Assembly: GCA_022360955.1 (NCBI GenBank)
Contig: JAKSBV010000282.1
Span: forward strand, 1 to 64,000
Reading direction: 5' to 3'
Origin: Bacillota bacterium
Lineage (GTDB): Bacteria; Bacillota; Clostridia; SK-Y3
Length of the DNA: 64,000 bases
Below, piece after piece: positions 53,904-63,428 of the stretch. The first letter of the stretch is position 1. Each line of letters opens with the position of its first letter. The translations under genes were made by a program, and so were the position numbers. The notes under the pieces are model-generated. The model saw only the letters and a list, made by a program, of their open reading frames with translations, did not search any database and was not told where the DNA came from.

Positions 53904-54641
53904 CTAAATCTTTACGGCCACAACAGTGATATTGTCCAAGCCGCCTTTGTCATTTGCAAGCCGGACCAGCTTTTCAACAGTAATTTGAAGATCATCCCAT
54001 TTCTTCATCTCCGACAGTATTTCCGTATCCCTTACCATATTGGTCAGCCCATCGGTACAGATCAATATGATATCCCCGGTCTCAAGCTGCTGAACATAAA
54101 TATCAACCTGCGTATCCTGTTCTCCTCCCAGCGCACGCGTAATAACATTCTTTTGAGGATGATGCTCTGCTTCTTCACGGGTAATGCTGCCGCTGTTGAC
54201 CAGTTCTGCAACAATAGAATGATCGACGGTAATCTGATGCATACCGTTATCTCTTATTAGATATACCCTGCTGTCTCCCACATGGGCAATATACATGGAG
54301 CTGTTATGCAACAAACAAAATATGGCTGTTGTTCCCATCCCCGCTTGGGTTTTATTCTGAAGAGACTGCCAATAAATACTCCTGTTGGCCTTTTGCATCA
54401 TTTCTTTCAATATCGCAATGATCTGAGACTTCTCCATGTCTTCCGAATATCTTTCCTGAATATGGTTTTTCATTTTTTCAATAGCTATTTTGCTTGCCAC
54501 TTCTCCCGCATTGTGGCCTCCCATGCCGTCGGCAATAATACAATATCCATTTCCGGATTCCAGGTTAAAATCCGATATGAAAAAATTGTCTTCATTGATT
54601 TTTCTTGTTTTCCCCCTATCGGTAAAAGCGCCTATTTTCAT
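53904..54641 (-). CDS. prpC: PP2C-family Ser/Thr phosphatase PrpC
   Basis: A 245-residue PPM phosphatase opposing PrkC. Metal and catalytic motifs: RKINEDNFF (13-21), ADGMGGHNAGEVA (37-49), AHVGDSRVYL, CTDGLTNMV and DNITVVAV. ATG at 54641 with AAGGGGGAC upstream. Between rlmN and prkC as in B. subtilis. Confidence 0.97.
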   Translation of the reverse strand: MKIGAFTDRGKTRKINEDNFFISDFNLESGNGYCIIADGMGGHNAGEVASKIAIEKMKNHIQERYSEDMEKSQIIAILKEMMQKANRSIYWQSLQNKTQAGMGTTAIFCLLHNSSMYIAHVGDSRVYLIRDNGMHQITVDHSIVAELVNSGSITREEAEHHPQKNVITRALGGEQDTQVDIYVQQLETGDIILICTDGLTNMVRDTEILSEMKKWDDLQITVEKLVRLANDKGGLDNITVVAVKI

Positions 54642-54654
54642 ACCTTTGTCCCCC

Positions 54655-55695
54655 TTAAAGTGATTGTCTCGAATAACCCCTCCTAAGTTGTCCGCATGAA
54701 GCATTTATATCACCACCAAGCTCGCGTCTTATCGTTGTCGAGATCCCCGCTCTTTCTATCTGTATTTTAAACCTGTGTATTTTATCCGTCTCACTTTTAA
54801 CATAACCTCTTTCCCCAATCTCGTTAACAGGAATAAGGTTTACATGACATAGCAGATGTTTAATTTTACTGCTCAATTCCCGTGCATTTTCTACGGTATC
54901 GTTAACACCCGATATCATTGCATATTCAAATGTTATTCTCCTTTTTGTCCTTTCAATATATACTTTACAGGCTTCTATCACTTTATCGAGCGGGAATAAT
55001 TGATTTACAGGCATGATTTTATTTCTAATTTCATCATTAGGGGCATGTAGTGAAACAGAAAGGGTAATAGGCATATTTTCTTCGGCCAGGGTTAACATTT
55101 GGGGCACCAATCCGCTGGTTGATAAGGAAATATGTCTATATCCGATCTTGAGTCCTGCCGGATGATTGACATTTTTTAAAAATGTCAGGACATGATCATA
55201 ATTATCCAGCGGCTCACCGATCCCCATTAAAACAATATTTGAAATCCTCTCCTGCAAATCCCTTTGCACAAATAGAACCTGGTCCAATATCTCTGCCGGG
55301 GTCAGATGCCTTACCAGTCCCCCTATGGTCGATGCACAAAACCTGCACCCCATTCTGCACCCCACCTGGGTGGAAATGCACAGGGTAATGCCATGTTTAT
55401 ACCTCATGGCAACACTTTCAATAAGGTGTCCGTCATCCAATGCCAACAAATATTTGACTGTACCGTCTAACTTAGACACATACTTTTCCGCAATCTCAGG
55501 ACAACTGATAAAGCATTTTTCTTGTAATATATCTCGCAAATCTTTTGACAAATTCGTCATCTCGTCAAAATCCGTAATACCACGTTGAAGCCATTCAAAT
55601 ACCTGCTTGGCCCTATACTTTTTTTGACTCAATTGTAAAATGAATTGTTCCAATTCTTCAAAGGTTAAATCTTTTAAATTTATTCGTTCTATCAA
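54655..55695 (-). CDS. rlmN: 23S rRNA (A2503-C2)/tRNA (A37-C2) methyltransferase RlmN
   Basis: A 346-residue radical-SAM methyltransferase. The cluster motif CRMGCRFC gives Cys at about 113, 117 and 120; LMGIGEPLDNYD, SLSTSGLVP and the C-terminal RRELGGDINASCGQLR (catalytic Cys) are present. TTG at 55695 is eight bases after AAAGGAG; the longer reading spans the ribosome site. Confidence 0.96.
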   Translation of the reverse strand: MIERINLKDLTFEELEQFILQLSQKKYRAKQVFEWLQRGITDFDEMTNLSKDLRDILQEKCFISCPEIAEKYVSKLDGTVKYLLALDDGHLIESVAMRYKHGITLCISTQVGCRMGCRFCASTIGGLVRHLTPAEILDQVLFVQRDLQERISNIVLMGIGEPLDNYDHVLTFLKNVNHPAGLKIGYRHISLSTSGLVPQMLTLAEENMPITLSVSLHAPNDEIRNKIMPVNQLFPLDKVIEACKVYIERTKRRITFEYAMISGVNDTVENARELSSKIKHLLCHVNLIPVNEIGERGYVKSETDKIHRFKIQIERAGISTTIRRELGGDINASCGQLRRGYSRQSL

Positions 55696-55709
55696 ACTGC
55701 TAACTCCTT

Positions 55710-57065
55710 TCAACCCAACCTTTGCATTTTACAAATAAAAAAACCGTCTGTTTTATCTATATTAGGAAATAACTGTATGTATCCCTGTTTTAAGGTGTCT
55801 TTCTTCAGGCTTTGCGGAAAATATTGTCCTATATCTTGAAGTACAAATGCCGGATTTTCTTTTGTAAACGCTTCTATGATTTCCATATTTTCTTCGTCCA
55901 GAAGGGTACACGTACTGTACACCAGCATCCCTCCCGGTTTTACATACTTCGATGATACACTTAAAATCCTTTTTTGTAAAGCCACTATATCTTCCAAATC
56001 ACCCGTTGTCTTATTCCATTTAATATCCGGTTTACGCCGGATAATGCCTAAACCGGAGCAAGGTGCATCAACCAATACTTTATCTGCCTGCTCTTGCAGC
56101 TCTTTTGCCTCAAGAGCGGCATCTCTTGCTTCCGCTTCAATGATGTCTATACCCAGCCTCTTGGCGGCTGACCGGACCAATCGGATTTTATGCGCATGGA
56201 TATCCCACCCTATAATCTTCCCTTTATTCTGCATCAATTGAGCCATATGCGTCGTTTTCCCTCCGGGCGCACAGCAGACATCAATCACCAAATCACCGGG
56301 GCACGGGTCCAGAACCTTCGATACCAGCATAGAGCTTTCGTCCTGTACCTGAAAAAGGCCTTCGCGAAAAGCACTTAACTCCTCCACATTGCCTACGGCT
56401 TCCAGGATAAGGGCTTCATCATTGTATTGGCCGATTCGGGCACTTCCTTTTTCCGCTTTCATATATTCCATTAATTCATCTCTTGTTAGCTTTAGCGTAT
56501 TAACCCTTACAACCAGTTCGGGGACTTCATTATTAGCGGCACACAAGGCCTCTGTGAATGCCGGTCCATATTTGTTCATCCAATATGCTACCATCCATTC
56601 CGGATGTGAAAACCTGATGCTTAAAAACCCTATGGGGTCTGTCTTTCGATCGGGCATCCGAAGGGCATTCTTATTTCTTGAAACATTACGCAGTATGCCG
56701 TTGACAAACCTCGACGAAGCGTAGTGCCCATATTTTTTGGCTAATTTCACACTTTCGTTGCAAGCTGCCGAATCGGGAATCCTATCCAGATACATGATCT
56801 GATAGACCCCCATCCTTAATATATTTAGAATCCATTCGGATATTTTTTTCATCCTTATATTTGAAAATTGCCTGATTGTATAATCAATGAGTAACTTGTT
56901 TTTCATAATGCCATACACCAATTCGGTTACAAATCCCCTATCTACCACCTTATAATCGCTATTCCCGAGATATTTTTTCAATGCAAGATTTGCATATGCC
57001 TTCTCGTGCTCTACCTTATATAATATCTTTAACACCATTTCCCTGGGTGATACATTTTTATCCAT
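55710..57065 (-). CDS. rsmB: 16S rRNA (cytosine967-C5)-methyltransferase RsmB
   Basis: A 451-residue protein with an N-terminal NusB-like domain (about 1-145) and a SAM methyltransferase domain: CCAPGGKTTHMAQ, DAPCSGLGIIRRKPD and YSTCTLLDEEN carry the two Cys of the m5C mechanism. ATG at 57065 with AAAGGAG five bases upstream; the 44 extra upstream codons are unlikely. Confidence 0.96.
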   Translation of the reverse strand: MDKNVSPREMVLKILYKVEHEKAYANLALKKYLGNSDYKVVDRGFVTELVYGIMKNKLLIDYTIRQFSNIRMKKISEWILNILRMGVYQIMYLDRIPDSAACNESVKLAKKYGHYASSRFVNGILRNVSRNKNALRMPDRKTDPIGFLSIRFSHPEWMVAYWMNKYGPAFTEALCAANNEVPELVVRVNTLKLTRDELMEYMKAEKGSARIGQYNDEALILEAVGNVEELSAFREGLFQVQDESSMLVSKVLDPCPGDLVIDVCCAPGGKTTHMAQLMQNKGKIIGWDIHAHKIRLVRSAAKRLGIDIIEAEARDAALEAKELQEQADKVLVDAPCSGLGIIRRKPDIKWNKTTGDLEDIVALQKRILSVSSKYVKPGGMLVYSTCTLLDEENMEIIEAFTKENPAFVLQDIGQYFPQSLKKDTLKQGYIQLFPNIDKTDGFFICKMQRLG

Positions 57066-57124
57066 CTTTTCTCCTTTTTTACCCTTTTGCATCCCTTTGT
57101 ACCCTTTCCGAAAACGCGACATGA

Positions 57125-57173
57125 GGACAGACCCGCAGATACATTTAAAATCATGTATCCGGCGGTTCAGTCC
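57125..57173. repeat. Stem-loop between yugP and rsmB
   Basis: GGACAGACCCGC and GCGGTTCAGTCC as outer arms, GATACAT and ATGTATC as inner arms. No T tract, so not a standard terminator; possibly a processing or attenuation structure in the transcript. Confidence 0.5.
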
Positions 57174-57234
57174 CCAGTCGATTTCCTCTCTTAGCAATCA
57201 ATCATATCTTTAAGCGATTTCACGTCCGCTCGTC

Positions 57235-57930
57235 TTAATTCCTTCTTCTGCCGGAAAGCAGGACAAGTCTCAACAGATTGGCAATGCCCACTGCTGCAGC
57301 TGCAACATATGTGAGGGCTGCCGCATTTAAAACCTTTTTAGTGGGCTGTAATTCCTCTCGCGTAAGAATCCTTTTGGTTTCCAGTATCTCCAGTGCCCTG
57401 CTGCTTGCATTAAATTCCACAGGCAGTGTAATAAGCTGGAACGCCACAACAGCACTGAAAAGAACAATGCCAAAATTAATCAGCGGCTCTATGCGCATAA
57501 TCAATCCTAGAATCGCCAGCGGAATAGCGGCCTGGGAACCAATATTTGCAACAGGCACAAGACTGTTCCTAAAAGCCAAAGGCGCATACGAGACTTGATG
57601 CTGAACAGCATGTCCCGTTTCATGAGCCGCCACACCGATTGCAGCAACCGAGGTGCTGCCGTATACGGATTGGGAAAGTCTTACCACCTTTGACTTTGGG
57701 TCATAATGATCTGTTAAATGACCGTCAACATTCTCAACTCTCACATCACTGAGACCCTGGCTATCCAAAATACTTCGTGCAATTTGAGCACCGGTATAAC
57801 CTTGCATATTCCTATATTGCGAATATTTATTAAAGGTACCTTTCACTCTGCTTTGTGCATATAAAGCAAACAATATGGCCGGCAGCACAAGCATGATATA
57901 ATATGAATCAAATCCGTACAATAATCCCAT
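57235..57930 (-). CDS. Zinc metallopeptidase of the YugP family
   Basis: A 231-residue membrane protein: N-terminal segment (about 8-24), a zinc site HETGHAVQH (HExxH-type, about 102-110) and two to three C-terminal segments. The function of YugP-family peptidases is not established. It sits with DUF116 between fmt and rsmB, an insertion relative to B. subtilis order. The ATG has AAAGGAGT upstream. Confidence 0.92.
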   Translation of the reverse strand: MGLLYGFDSYYIMLVLPAILFALYAQSRVKGTFNKYSQYRNMQGYTGAQIARSILDSQGLSDVRVENVDGHLTDHYDPKSKVVRLSQSVYGSTSVAAIGVAAHETGHAVQHQVSYAPLAFRNSLVPVANIGSQAAIPLAILGLIMRIEPLINFGIVLFSAVVAFQLITLPVEFNASSRALEILETKRILTREELQPTKKVLNAAALTYVAAAAVGIANLLRLVLLSGRRRN

Positions 57931-57972
57931 TATATGATTACTCCTTTCGTTGTTTGTCCGGCGTCCGAGTTT

Positions 57973-58755
57973 TTAACGCCGCACTCCCAGTTTCAGATCT
58001 CGAACGACCTGTTTGATTGCTTCTTCTACTTTGTTGCTATCCACTTGCGTATTAATACACGGCCCCTGGGGCGTACTATTTTCAATTGCGATAACAGGAA
58101 TGTCATCTACGTCTAATATACCACTAATGAGATCTCTATTGCAAGCAACCGAAATAATCACTTTCGGTTTATTTTCTTGAATGGCCTTTCGAGCCATTGT
58201 GCCCCCGGAAGCTATACAAAGCTTTATATGATAGCGATCGGCAAGCTCCAGCACTTTTGCAATATCACATTTGCCGCAGCTCTTGCAATTATAGGGGTTA
58301 TGTGTAACTTTATACCCGCATTCCGCCCATTGTAAACAATGGGGAACCAATATCAATGCCTGATCACATTCACATTTCGGACCGATTGAATTGACAACAA
58401 TATTGTTAATATCTACAAAAAATCCCCTTATAATGTTTTTATCCATCTTAAAAAGCTCTCCCAGTACAGTTGCAATCGGTATTACCAGTTTTATAAATCT
58501 ATTGACCAGCAGGGCCAATGTCTTATTGATTTTACCGGTCTTATACGCATTCGTAACGATATATACAAGCAACCCCGTGAGTAAAATAACGACAATTACC
58601 GCCGCCATCAACAAAAGTATGATCAGATTATAAGTTACCTCATCCATATATAAATATACCATAGAGGCTATAAACAGTACAGTAAACGATAGGATAACAA
58701 ATATCCTGGAAATCTTCAAAAATATCTCAAGTCTTTTTCTTTTGTCATATACCAT
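57973..58755 (-). CDS. DUF116 family protein
   Basis: A 260-residue protein with two N-terminal membrane segments (about 13-35 and 42-66) and a Cys-rich cytoplasmic domain: CECD, HCLQWAEC and CKSCGKCDIAKV, likely metal or Fe-S ligands. DUF116 genes accompany fmt/def clusters in Clostridia; the biochemistry is unknown. ATG overlaps the fmt stop by one base. Confidence 0.92.
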   Translation of the reverse strand: MVYDKRKRLEIFLKISRIFVILSFTVLFIASMVYLYMDEVTYNLIILLLMAAVIVVILLTGLLVYIVTNAYKTGKINKTLALLVNRFIKLVIPIATVLGELFKMDKNIIRGFFVDINNIVVNSIGPKCECDQALILVPHCLQWAECGYKVTHNPYNCKSCGKCDIAKVLELADRYHIKLCIASGGTMARKAIQENKPKVIISVACNRDLISGILDVDDIPVIAIENSTPQGPCINTQVDSNKVEEAIKQVVRDLKLGVRR

Positions 58756-59690
58756 TATGATAATATTTCTCCATACTCTATAGAATGCCCGCGTAAATAA
58801 TCATCAATATCCATACGCTTTCCACCTTTAAACTGCACCTCTTTGATCAATACACAACAATCATCACCGGCTTTTACTGCCAGACCTTTATGCTTGAGAT
58901 ATTTTACAATGGTCCCCGGTATTCCGTTTTTGCACTCTTCTCCTATCTCTGCGAACCATACTTTCATCATCTCATCTTTATAATAAGTATATGCAACAGG
59001 CCAAGGATTAACACCTCGTACCAGGTCTTTTATTTCTTTTGCCGACTTATGCCAGTCAATTTTGGCTGTGGATTTATCCAGCATAGGTGCATAGGTTGCT
59101 CCACTGTCTGACTGGGGGGTTCTAGGCGCTTTACCATCAACGACCATTTCGAGGGTCTCTTTTAAGACCTCACTGCCTAATGAAGCAAGCCTGTCATGCA
59201 ATTCCCCGGCTGTTTCATTCCGGCCGATTGCAATTTTTTTCTTTAGGATCATATCACCGGTATCAAGTCCTTCGTCCATATACATCGTTGTAATACCGGT
59301 TTCTTCTTCCCCATTGATCACGCACCATTGAATAGGTCCTGCCCCTCTGTATTTCGGCAGCAGCGATGCGTGTACATTAATACAGCCATAGGGGGGATAT
59401 TCCAATACATATTTAGGCAATATTTTGCCATAAGCCACAACAATAATCAAATCCGGTTGAATGGCCTTCAAGGTCTCCTCAAAATCGGCTTTTTTTAGCT
59501 TAGATGGCTGGTAGACAGCGATCTGGCGGTCTAATGCATACTCTTTCACCGGCGGCGGGGTCAATTTTTTTCCTCTGCCTTTCGGTTTATCCGTTTGCGT
59601 CACCACACCTACCACATCATAACCTTCCTTTACCATCCTATCAAGACAGGGTACTGCAAACTCCGGCGTACCCATAAAGAGTATTTTCAT
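58755..59690 (-). CDS. fmt: Methionyl-tRNA formyltransferase
   Basis: A 311-residue enzyme formylating Met-tRNA(fMet) with 10-formyl-THF. It starts MKILFMGTPEFAVP; the active-site INVHASLLPKYRGAGPIQW and ETGITTMYMDEGLDTGDM are present, followed by the C-terminal OB-like domain. It works with def, encoded just upstream. Confidence 0.97.
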   Translation of the reverse strand: MKILFMGTPEFAVPCLDRMVKEGYDVVGVVTQTDKPKGRGKKLTPPPVKEYALDRQIAVYQPSKLKKADFEETLKAIQPDLIIVVAYGKILPKYVLEYPPYGCINVHASLLPKYRGAGPIQWCVINGEEETGITTMYMDEGLDTGDMILKKKIAIGRNETAGELHDRLASLGSEVLKETLEMVVDGKAPRTPQSDSGATYAPMLDKSTAKIDWHKSAKEIKDLVRGVNPWPVAYTYYKDEMMKVWFAEIGEECKNGIPGTIVKYLKHKGLAVKAGDDCCVLIKEVQFKGGKRMDIDDYLRGHSIEYGEILS

Positions 59691-59813
59691 CTCATCACCC
59701 CATTGTATCGTTCATCATCCACCGTTCACTGTCAACAAATCAGTATCCGCTCAAACCAATGACTATAACCTGCCAACCGCAAACAATGAATGTTTTTAAT
59801 ACTTTTAATGCTC

Positions 59814-59855
59814 AACTATCCACTGTCAACTGTCAACTGTCAACTGTCCACTATC
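59814..59855. repeat. 7-bp tandem array, short copy (6 units)
   Basis: Six perfect units of [A/C]ACT[A/G]TC followed by degenerate ones, immediately downstream of the def stop. Same unit as at 1-189. Isolated related units lie at about 59720-59735. Confidence 0.9.
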
Positions 59856-59863
59856 AACTAACC

Positions 59864-60325
59864 CTACTCTTCCTCCGGATCGATAAATCTTATGACTTTA
59901 TCAACAAACAGCTCTCCATTCAAATGGTCAATCTCATGGCACAAGGCTATTGCCAACAGGCCTTCTCCTTCTATTTCAAATGCTTCCCCTTTCCTGTTCA
60001 AAGCTCTTACGGTGACCTTTGCCGGTCTCTCTACCTCACCCATTTTGCCCGGAACACTGAGACAACCTTCTGCTTTGACCTGTTTTCCTTCCGTACTCAT
60101 AATTTCAGGGTTAATCAGTTCGATTAAGCCATCACCCACATCAATGACGACCACCCGTTTTAATATGCCAACCTGTGGCGCGGCCAGACCGACACCATTT
60201 GCACTCTTCATTGTCTCCGCCATGTCCTCCAGCAATATCAAAATATTGCGATTGACCTTTTCAACTGTTCTGGCCTTCTTTCGCAAAATATCGTCATCCA
60301 TTGTTCTAATCATTCTAGTAGCCAT
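59864..60325 (-). CDS. def: Peptide deformylase
   Basis: A 153-residue metalloenzyme removing the formyl group from new proteins. The three motifs are intact: [18 protein letters not shown] and [11 protein letters not shown] at 60325 with AAGGAGG upstream. The 7-bp repeat starts only a few bases after its stop. Confidence 0.97.
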   Translation of the reverse strand: MATRMIRTMDDDILRKKARTVEKVNRNILILLEDMAETMKSANGVGLAAPQVGILKRVVVIDVGDGLIELINPEIMSTEGKQVKAEGCLSVPGKMGEVERPAKVTVRALNRKGEAFEIEGEGLLAIALCHEIDHLNGELFVDKVIRFIDPEEE

Positions 60326-60448
60326 TGATAATACCTCCTTGATACCGATCAACAATTTAAATAAAGGGTTAACCGGAAAGCTTTATATATTAAATCTTAA
60401 ATTTTTCCCGTTGTATATGCTTTATATAGATAACAATGTTAAAAATCA

Positions 60449-63007
60449 CTAATACATATTAATAGGATTGATATCAATTGTCAGGTTTATGCCTGCATTT
60501 TGTCTATTGCCATAATGGGTATCCAGCAAATCTCTCATCACTTCTCTTATTTCAGCACAATCAACACATTTTAACAGGGCACGCCACCGAAATTTATTCT
60601 TGATTCTGGATATCGGCGCCGGCGTCGGCCCCAAGATACCGCTGCATAAATGCTCATATTGATTGATTTCTATTTTTTTCTTGAAATGAGCAATCACTTC
60701 ATTTATGCTGCATTTCACCGGCCCTTCTTTGGGGCCGCTTACAACGATTGCAATCACTTGACAGAAGGGAGGATAATTCATCTGCTTCCTTATTTGTATT
60801 TCACTGTCATAAAATCTCAAATAATCATGCCCTTTGGCCAGTTGTATAACACCGTGATCCGGTTGGTAAGTCTGTATAATGGCCCGCCCTTCGATCTCTC
60901 CTCTGCCGGCCCTTCCGCTGACCTGGGTGAGGAGTTGAAATGTCCTTTCCGCTGCCCGAAAATCGTCGATATTCAAAGACATATCCGCTGCCAGGACCCC
61001 TATTAGTGTCACATTAGGAAAGTCCAGCCCTTTGGAAACCATCTGCGTACCGATGAGAATATCTATTTTATCATTGCGAAAAGTATCCAATATTTTTTCA
61101 TGGGAAAATTTTTTTCCTGTGGTATCAACATCCATTCTAATCACCGAAGCCTCCGGAAACAGAACATTGATCTCCTGTTCTGCCTTCTGTGTACCTATTC
61201 CGAAATACCTGATATATTTACTGCTGCATTTCGGACAGCTTGTGGTGTTTTTTCTTTTGTATCCGCAATAATGACAACTCAACATGTCATGATGGATATG
61301 GTATGTCAATGATATATTGCAATTCGGACATGTTAAAACCAATCCGCAGCTTCTGCAGGATACAAAAGTAGAATATCCCCTTCTGTTCAGAAACAATATG
61401 GTCTGCTGCTTATTTTTTAAGTTGTCCTCTATCCCTTGCTTTAATTGACGGCTGAAAATTGATTTATTGCCGTTAACCAGCTCATCACGCATATCTACTA
61501 TGCTTACTTTAGGCAAGGAAGCATTATTGTATCTTCTGACCATATGGGCCAATTGATATTGCCCCGTTTTAGCTTTATAATAACTTTCAATCCCGGGAGT
61601 TGCCGAACTTAACAACACAACGGCATTTTCATTTGCACTTCGCTGCATTGCAACTTCCCGTGCATGATATCGTGGCGCCAATTCCGATTTATAGGAATTT
61701 TCATGTTCTTCATCCAATACGATTAATCCCAAATTTTGAAAAGGGGCAAAAATGGCAGACCGTGCACCTACTACTACATTCACCTCGGCATTTTTAATCT
61801 TTTTCCACTGATCATATCGTTCTCCCATCGAAAGTCCGCTGTGAAACACGGCAACACTATCCCCGAACCTCCCCCTAAAGCGTTCAACCATTTGAGGCGT
61901 TAACGAAATTTCCGGCACCAGTACAATGGCCTGTTTTTTTACGGCAAGAATGCGGTCAATAATTTGAAGAAAGACTTCCGTTTTTCCGCTTCCCGTCACG
62001 CCTCGCAATAATAAAGCAGCAGGTACGGATTTTTCTATGTTTTGCATCATTAATTCTATCACATTTTTCTGTTCGGCGGTAGGCTTATATGCTGTTGTCT
62101 TTTCAAAATCTTTTGTCACGCCGTTACGAACAACCACATGTTCTTTATACCGAATGAGTCCTTTGGCATACAATGCATTCAATGCGCTGTAGGAGCCCTG
62201 GGAAAATAATACAAGGTCGGCAGTACCGATAAATTCATTTTCCATTAACAATTCCAGCATTTTGGCCTGTACAGGCGCTCTTGCTTGTATTTGCTCCAAG
62301 TGATACTCGGCCTCCTCGTGGGAAATCGCTAAAGAGGCAATACGAACAGTCTTATCTTTTACCCTTGCAAAAGATTTATGTGCTATTGAAACCACATTTT
62401 TTTTACATAAGGCATGGATTGATTTTCTGATATTGGCGCTGCCAAGTAAAGACGATAATTGAGAGATTTCCAAACTCCCGTCATGTGCTTTCAAAAGGTG
62501 TACAAGCCCTTGCTGTATTTTTGAATTCTTAATTTTGCCCTCAATGACATGATCATCCAGCTCATTATTCAGGTTCACCCACTCTTGCAACTTTAATCCT
62601 ATTCCGGGCGGCAGAATTGCTTTGATCGCTTCATAATGGGTGCACAAGTATCTCTCCCGCATCCACTTGACAAGATATAACATCTTTTCGTCAAATAGCG
62701 GTGCTTCATCTACAACCTCGTATATAGCCTTCAATCTGGATAACGTACTGTGTGCTGTCAAGCGAACTACAAAAGCCTCTGTTTTTTTATTGCCATGCCC
62801 AAAAGGCACCAGAACCCTCACACCAATTTTAACCCGACCCATTTGCTCCTGAGCAATTTTATAGTGAAATACTTTGTCAACACTGCGTGAAGGATTATTA
62901 ACGATCACCTCCGCAATATTCTTCCGGGACACATCTTTCACCGGGGTAGAAGGTGTGGGGAGTGGGGAAATCGGAGTAGGGAGGGACATATTTCTTCCAT
63001 CCGACAC
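60449..63007 (-). CDS. priA: Primosomal replication helicase PriA with repeat-encoded N-terminal extension
   Basis: An 852-residue restart helicase: N-terminal DNA-binding domain, Walker A GVTGSGKTEVF, DEEH box (LIVLDEEHENSYK), a zinc region (CRSCGLVLTCPNC, CHYCGYK, CPKCSSKY) and helicase C motifs. The conserved start is near IAEVIVNNPSRSVDKVFHY. Before it lie about 30 residues with SLPTPISPLPTPSTP, encoded by the GGAGTGGGGA-type repeat. The GTG at 63007 has GGGAGGTG at seven bases, so the extension is probably translated; a GTG nearer the domain lacks a good site. Confidence 0.94.
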   Translation of the reverse strand: MSDGRNMSLPTPISPLPTPSTPVKDVSRKNIAEVIVNNPSRSVDKVFHYKIAQEQMGRVKIGVRVLVPFGHGNKKTEAFVVRLTAHSTLSRLKAIYEVVDEAPLFDEKMLYLVKWMRERYLCTHYEAIKAILPPGIGLKLQEWVNLNNELDDHVIEGKIKNSKIQQGLVHLLKAHDGSLEISQLSSLLGSANIRKSIHALCKKNVVSIAHKSFARVKDKTVRIASLAISHEEAEYHLEQIQARAPVQAKMLELLMENEFIGTADLVLFSQGSYSALNALYAKGLIRYKEHVVVRNGVTKDFEKTTAYKPTAEQKNVIELMMQNIEKSVPAALLLRGVTGSGKTEVFLQIIDRILAVKKQAIVLVPEISLTPQMVERFRGRFGDSVAVFHSGLSMGERYDQWKKIKNAEVNVVVGARSAIFAPFQNLGLIVLDEEHENSYKSELAPRYHAREVAMQRSANENAVVLLSSATPGIESYYKAKTGQYQLAHMVRRYNNASLPKVSIVDMRDELVNGNKSIFSRQLKQGIEDNLKNKQQTILFLNRRGYSTFVSCRSCGLVLTCPNCNISLTYHIHHDMLSCHYCGYKRKNTTSCPKCSSKYIRYFGIGTQKAEQEINVLFPEASVIRMDVDTTGKKFSHEKILDTFRNDKIDILIGTQMVSKGLDFPNVTLIGVLAADMSLNIDDFRAAERTFQLLTQVSGRAGRGEIEGRAIIQTYQPDHGVIQLAKGHDYLRFYDSEIQIRKQMNYPPFCQVIAIVVSGPKEGPVKCSINEVIAHFKKKIEINQYEHLCSGILGPTPAPISRIKNKFRWRALLKCVDCAEIREVMRDLLDTHYGNRQNAGINLTIDINPINMY

Positions 63008-63415
63008 TTCTTAACACCTCCCATCCTCTTCGTTGTTATATATCTCTCTACTTATTTTTATTTATATAGATAACACACTGTAAAATTTGAAATATAATCG
63101 TACTCCGGCAGCTGGTATTCCAAAACTGCAAATAACTGAGGGTTGAGGGTTGAGAATACCTCACCGTACACGACATTTTGTGCTGATTATTTTGCGTTCC
63201 TGTTTGGCTATTCCGACTTCCGCCCTATGATCTCCGGCCTCAGATACATACGGCTTCCTCTATATAATTATATTTCTAATTCTGTATGGGTTATCTATTC
63301 TCTATCGAAATTTATATAGAACCATCCATGAATCCCCAAAGACCTAATTCTTCATTATTCATTATTCATTATTAATTAACCAATCTCTCTCTCTACTAAT
63401 ACAACAGCCCACCTG
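63008..63415. other. priA-coaBC gap
   Basis: Filled by a family A element (63066-63298) and an ATTCATTATTCATTATTAAT tract (about 63349-63378). No gene seen. Confidence 0.7.
63066..63298 (+). mobile_element. Dispersed non-coding element, family A (full copy)
   Basis: Starts ATAGATAACACACTGTAAAA and GAAATATAATCGTACTCCGG; core CTGAGGGTTGAGGGTTGAG, CCGACTTCCGCCC, ATCTCCGGCCTCAG; ends ATTATATTTCTAATTCTG then GGGTTATCTAT. End inverted repeats of about 30 bases, imperfect. Confidence 0.72.
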
Positions 63416-63428
63416 TCACAGGTGAGCT
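63403..63428 (-). terminator. Possible coaBC terminator
   Basis: CTCACCTGTGACAGGTGGGC hairpin on the minus strand at the end of coaBC, followed by TGTTGTATT. The T tract is weak and the stem overlaps the last codons. Confidence 0.45.
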
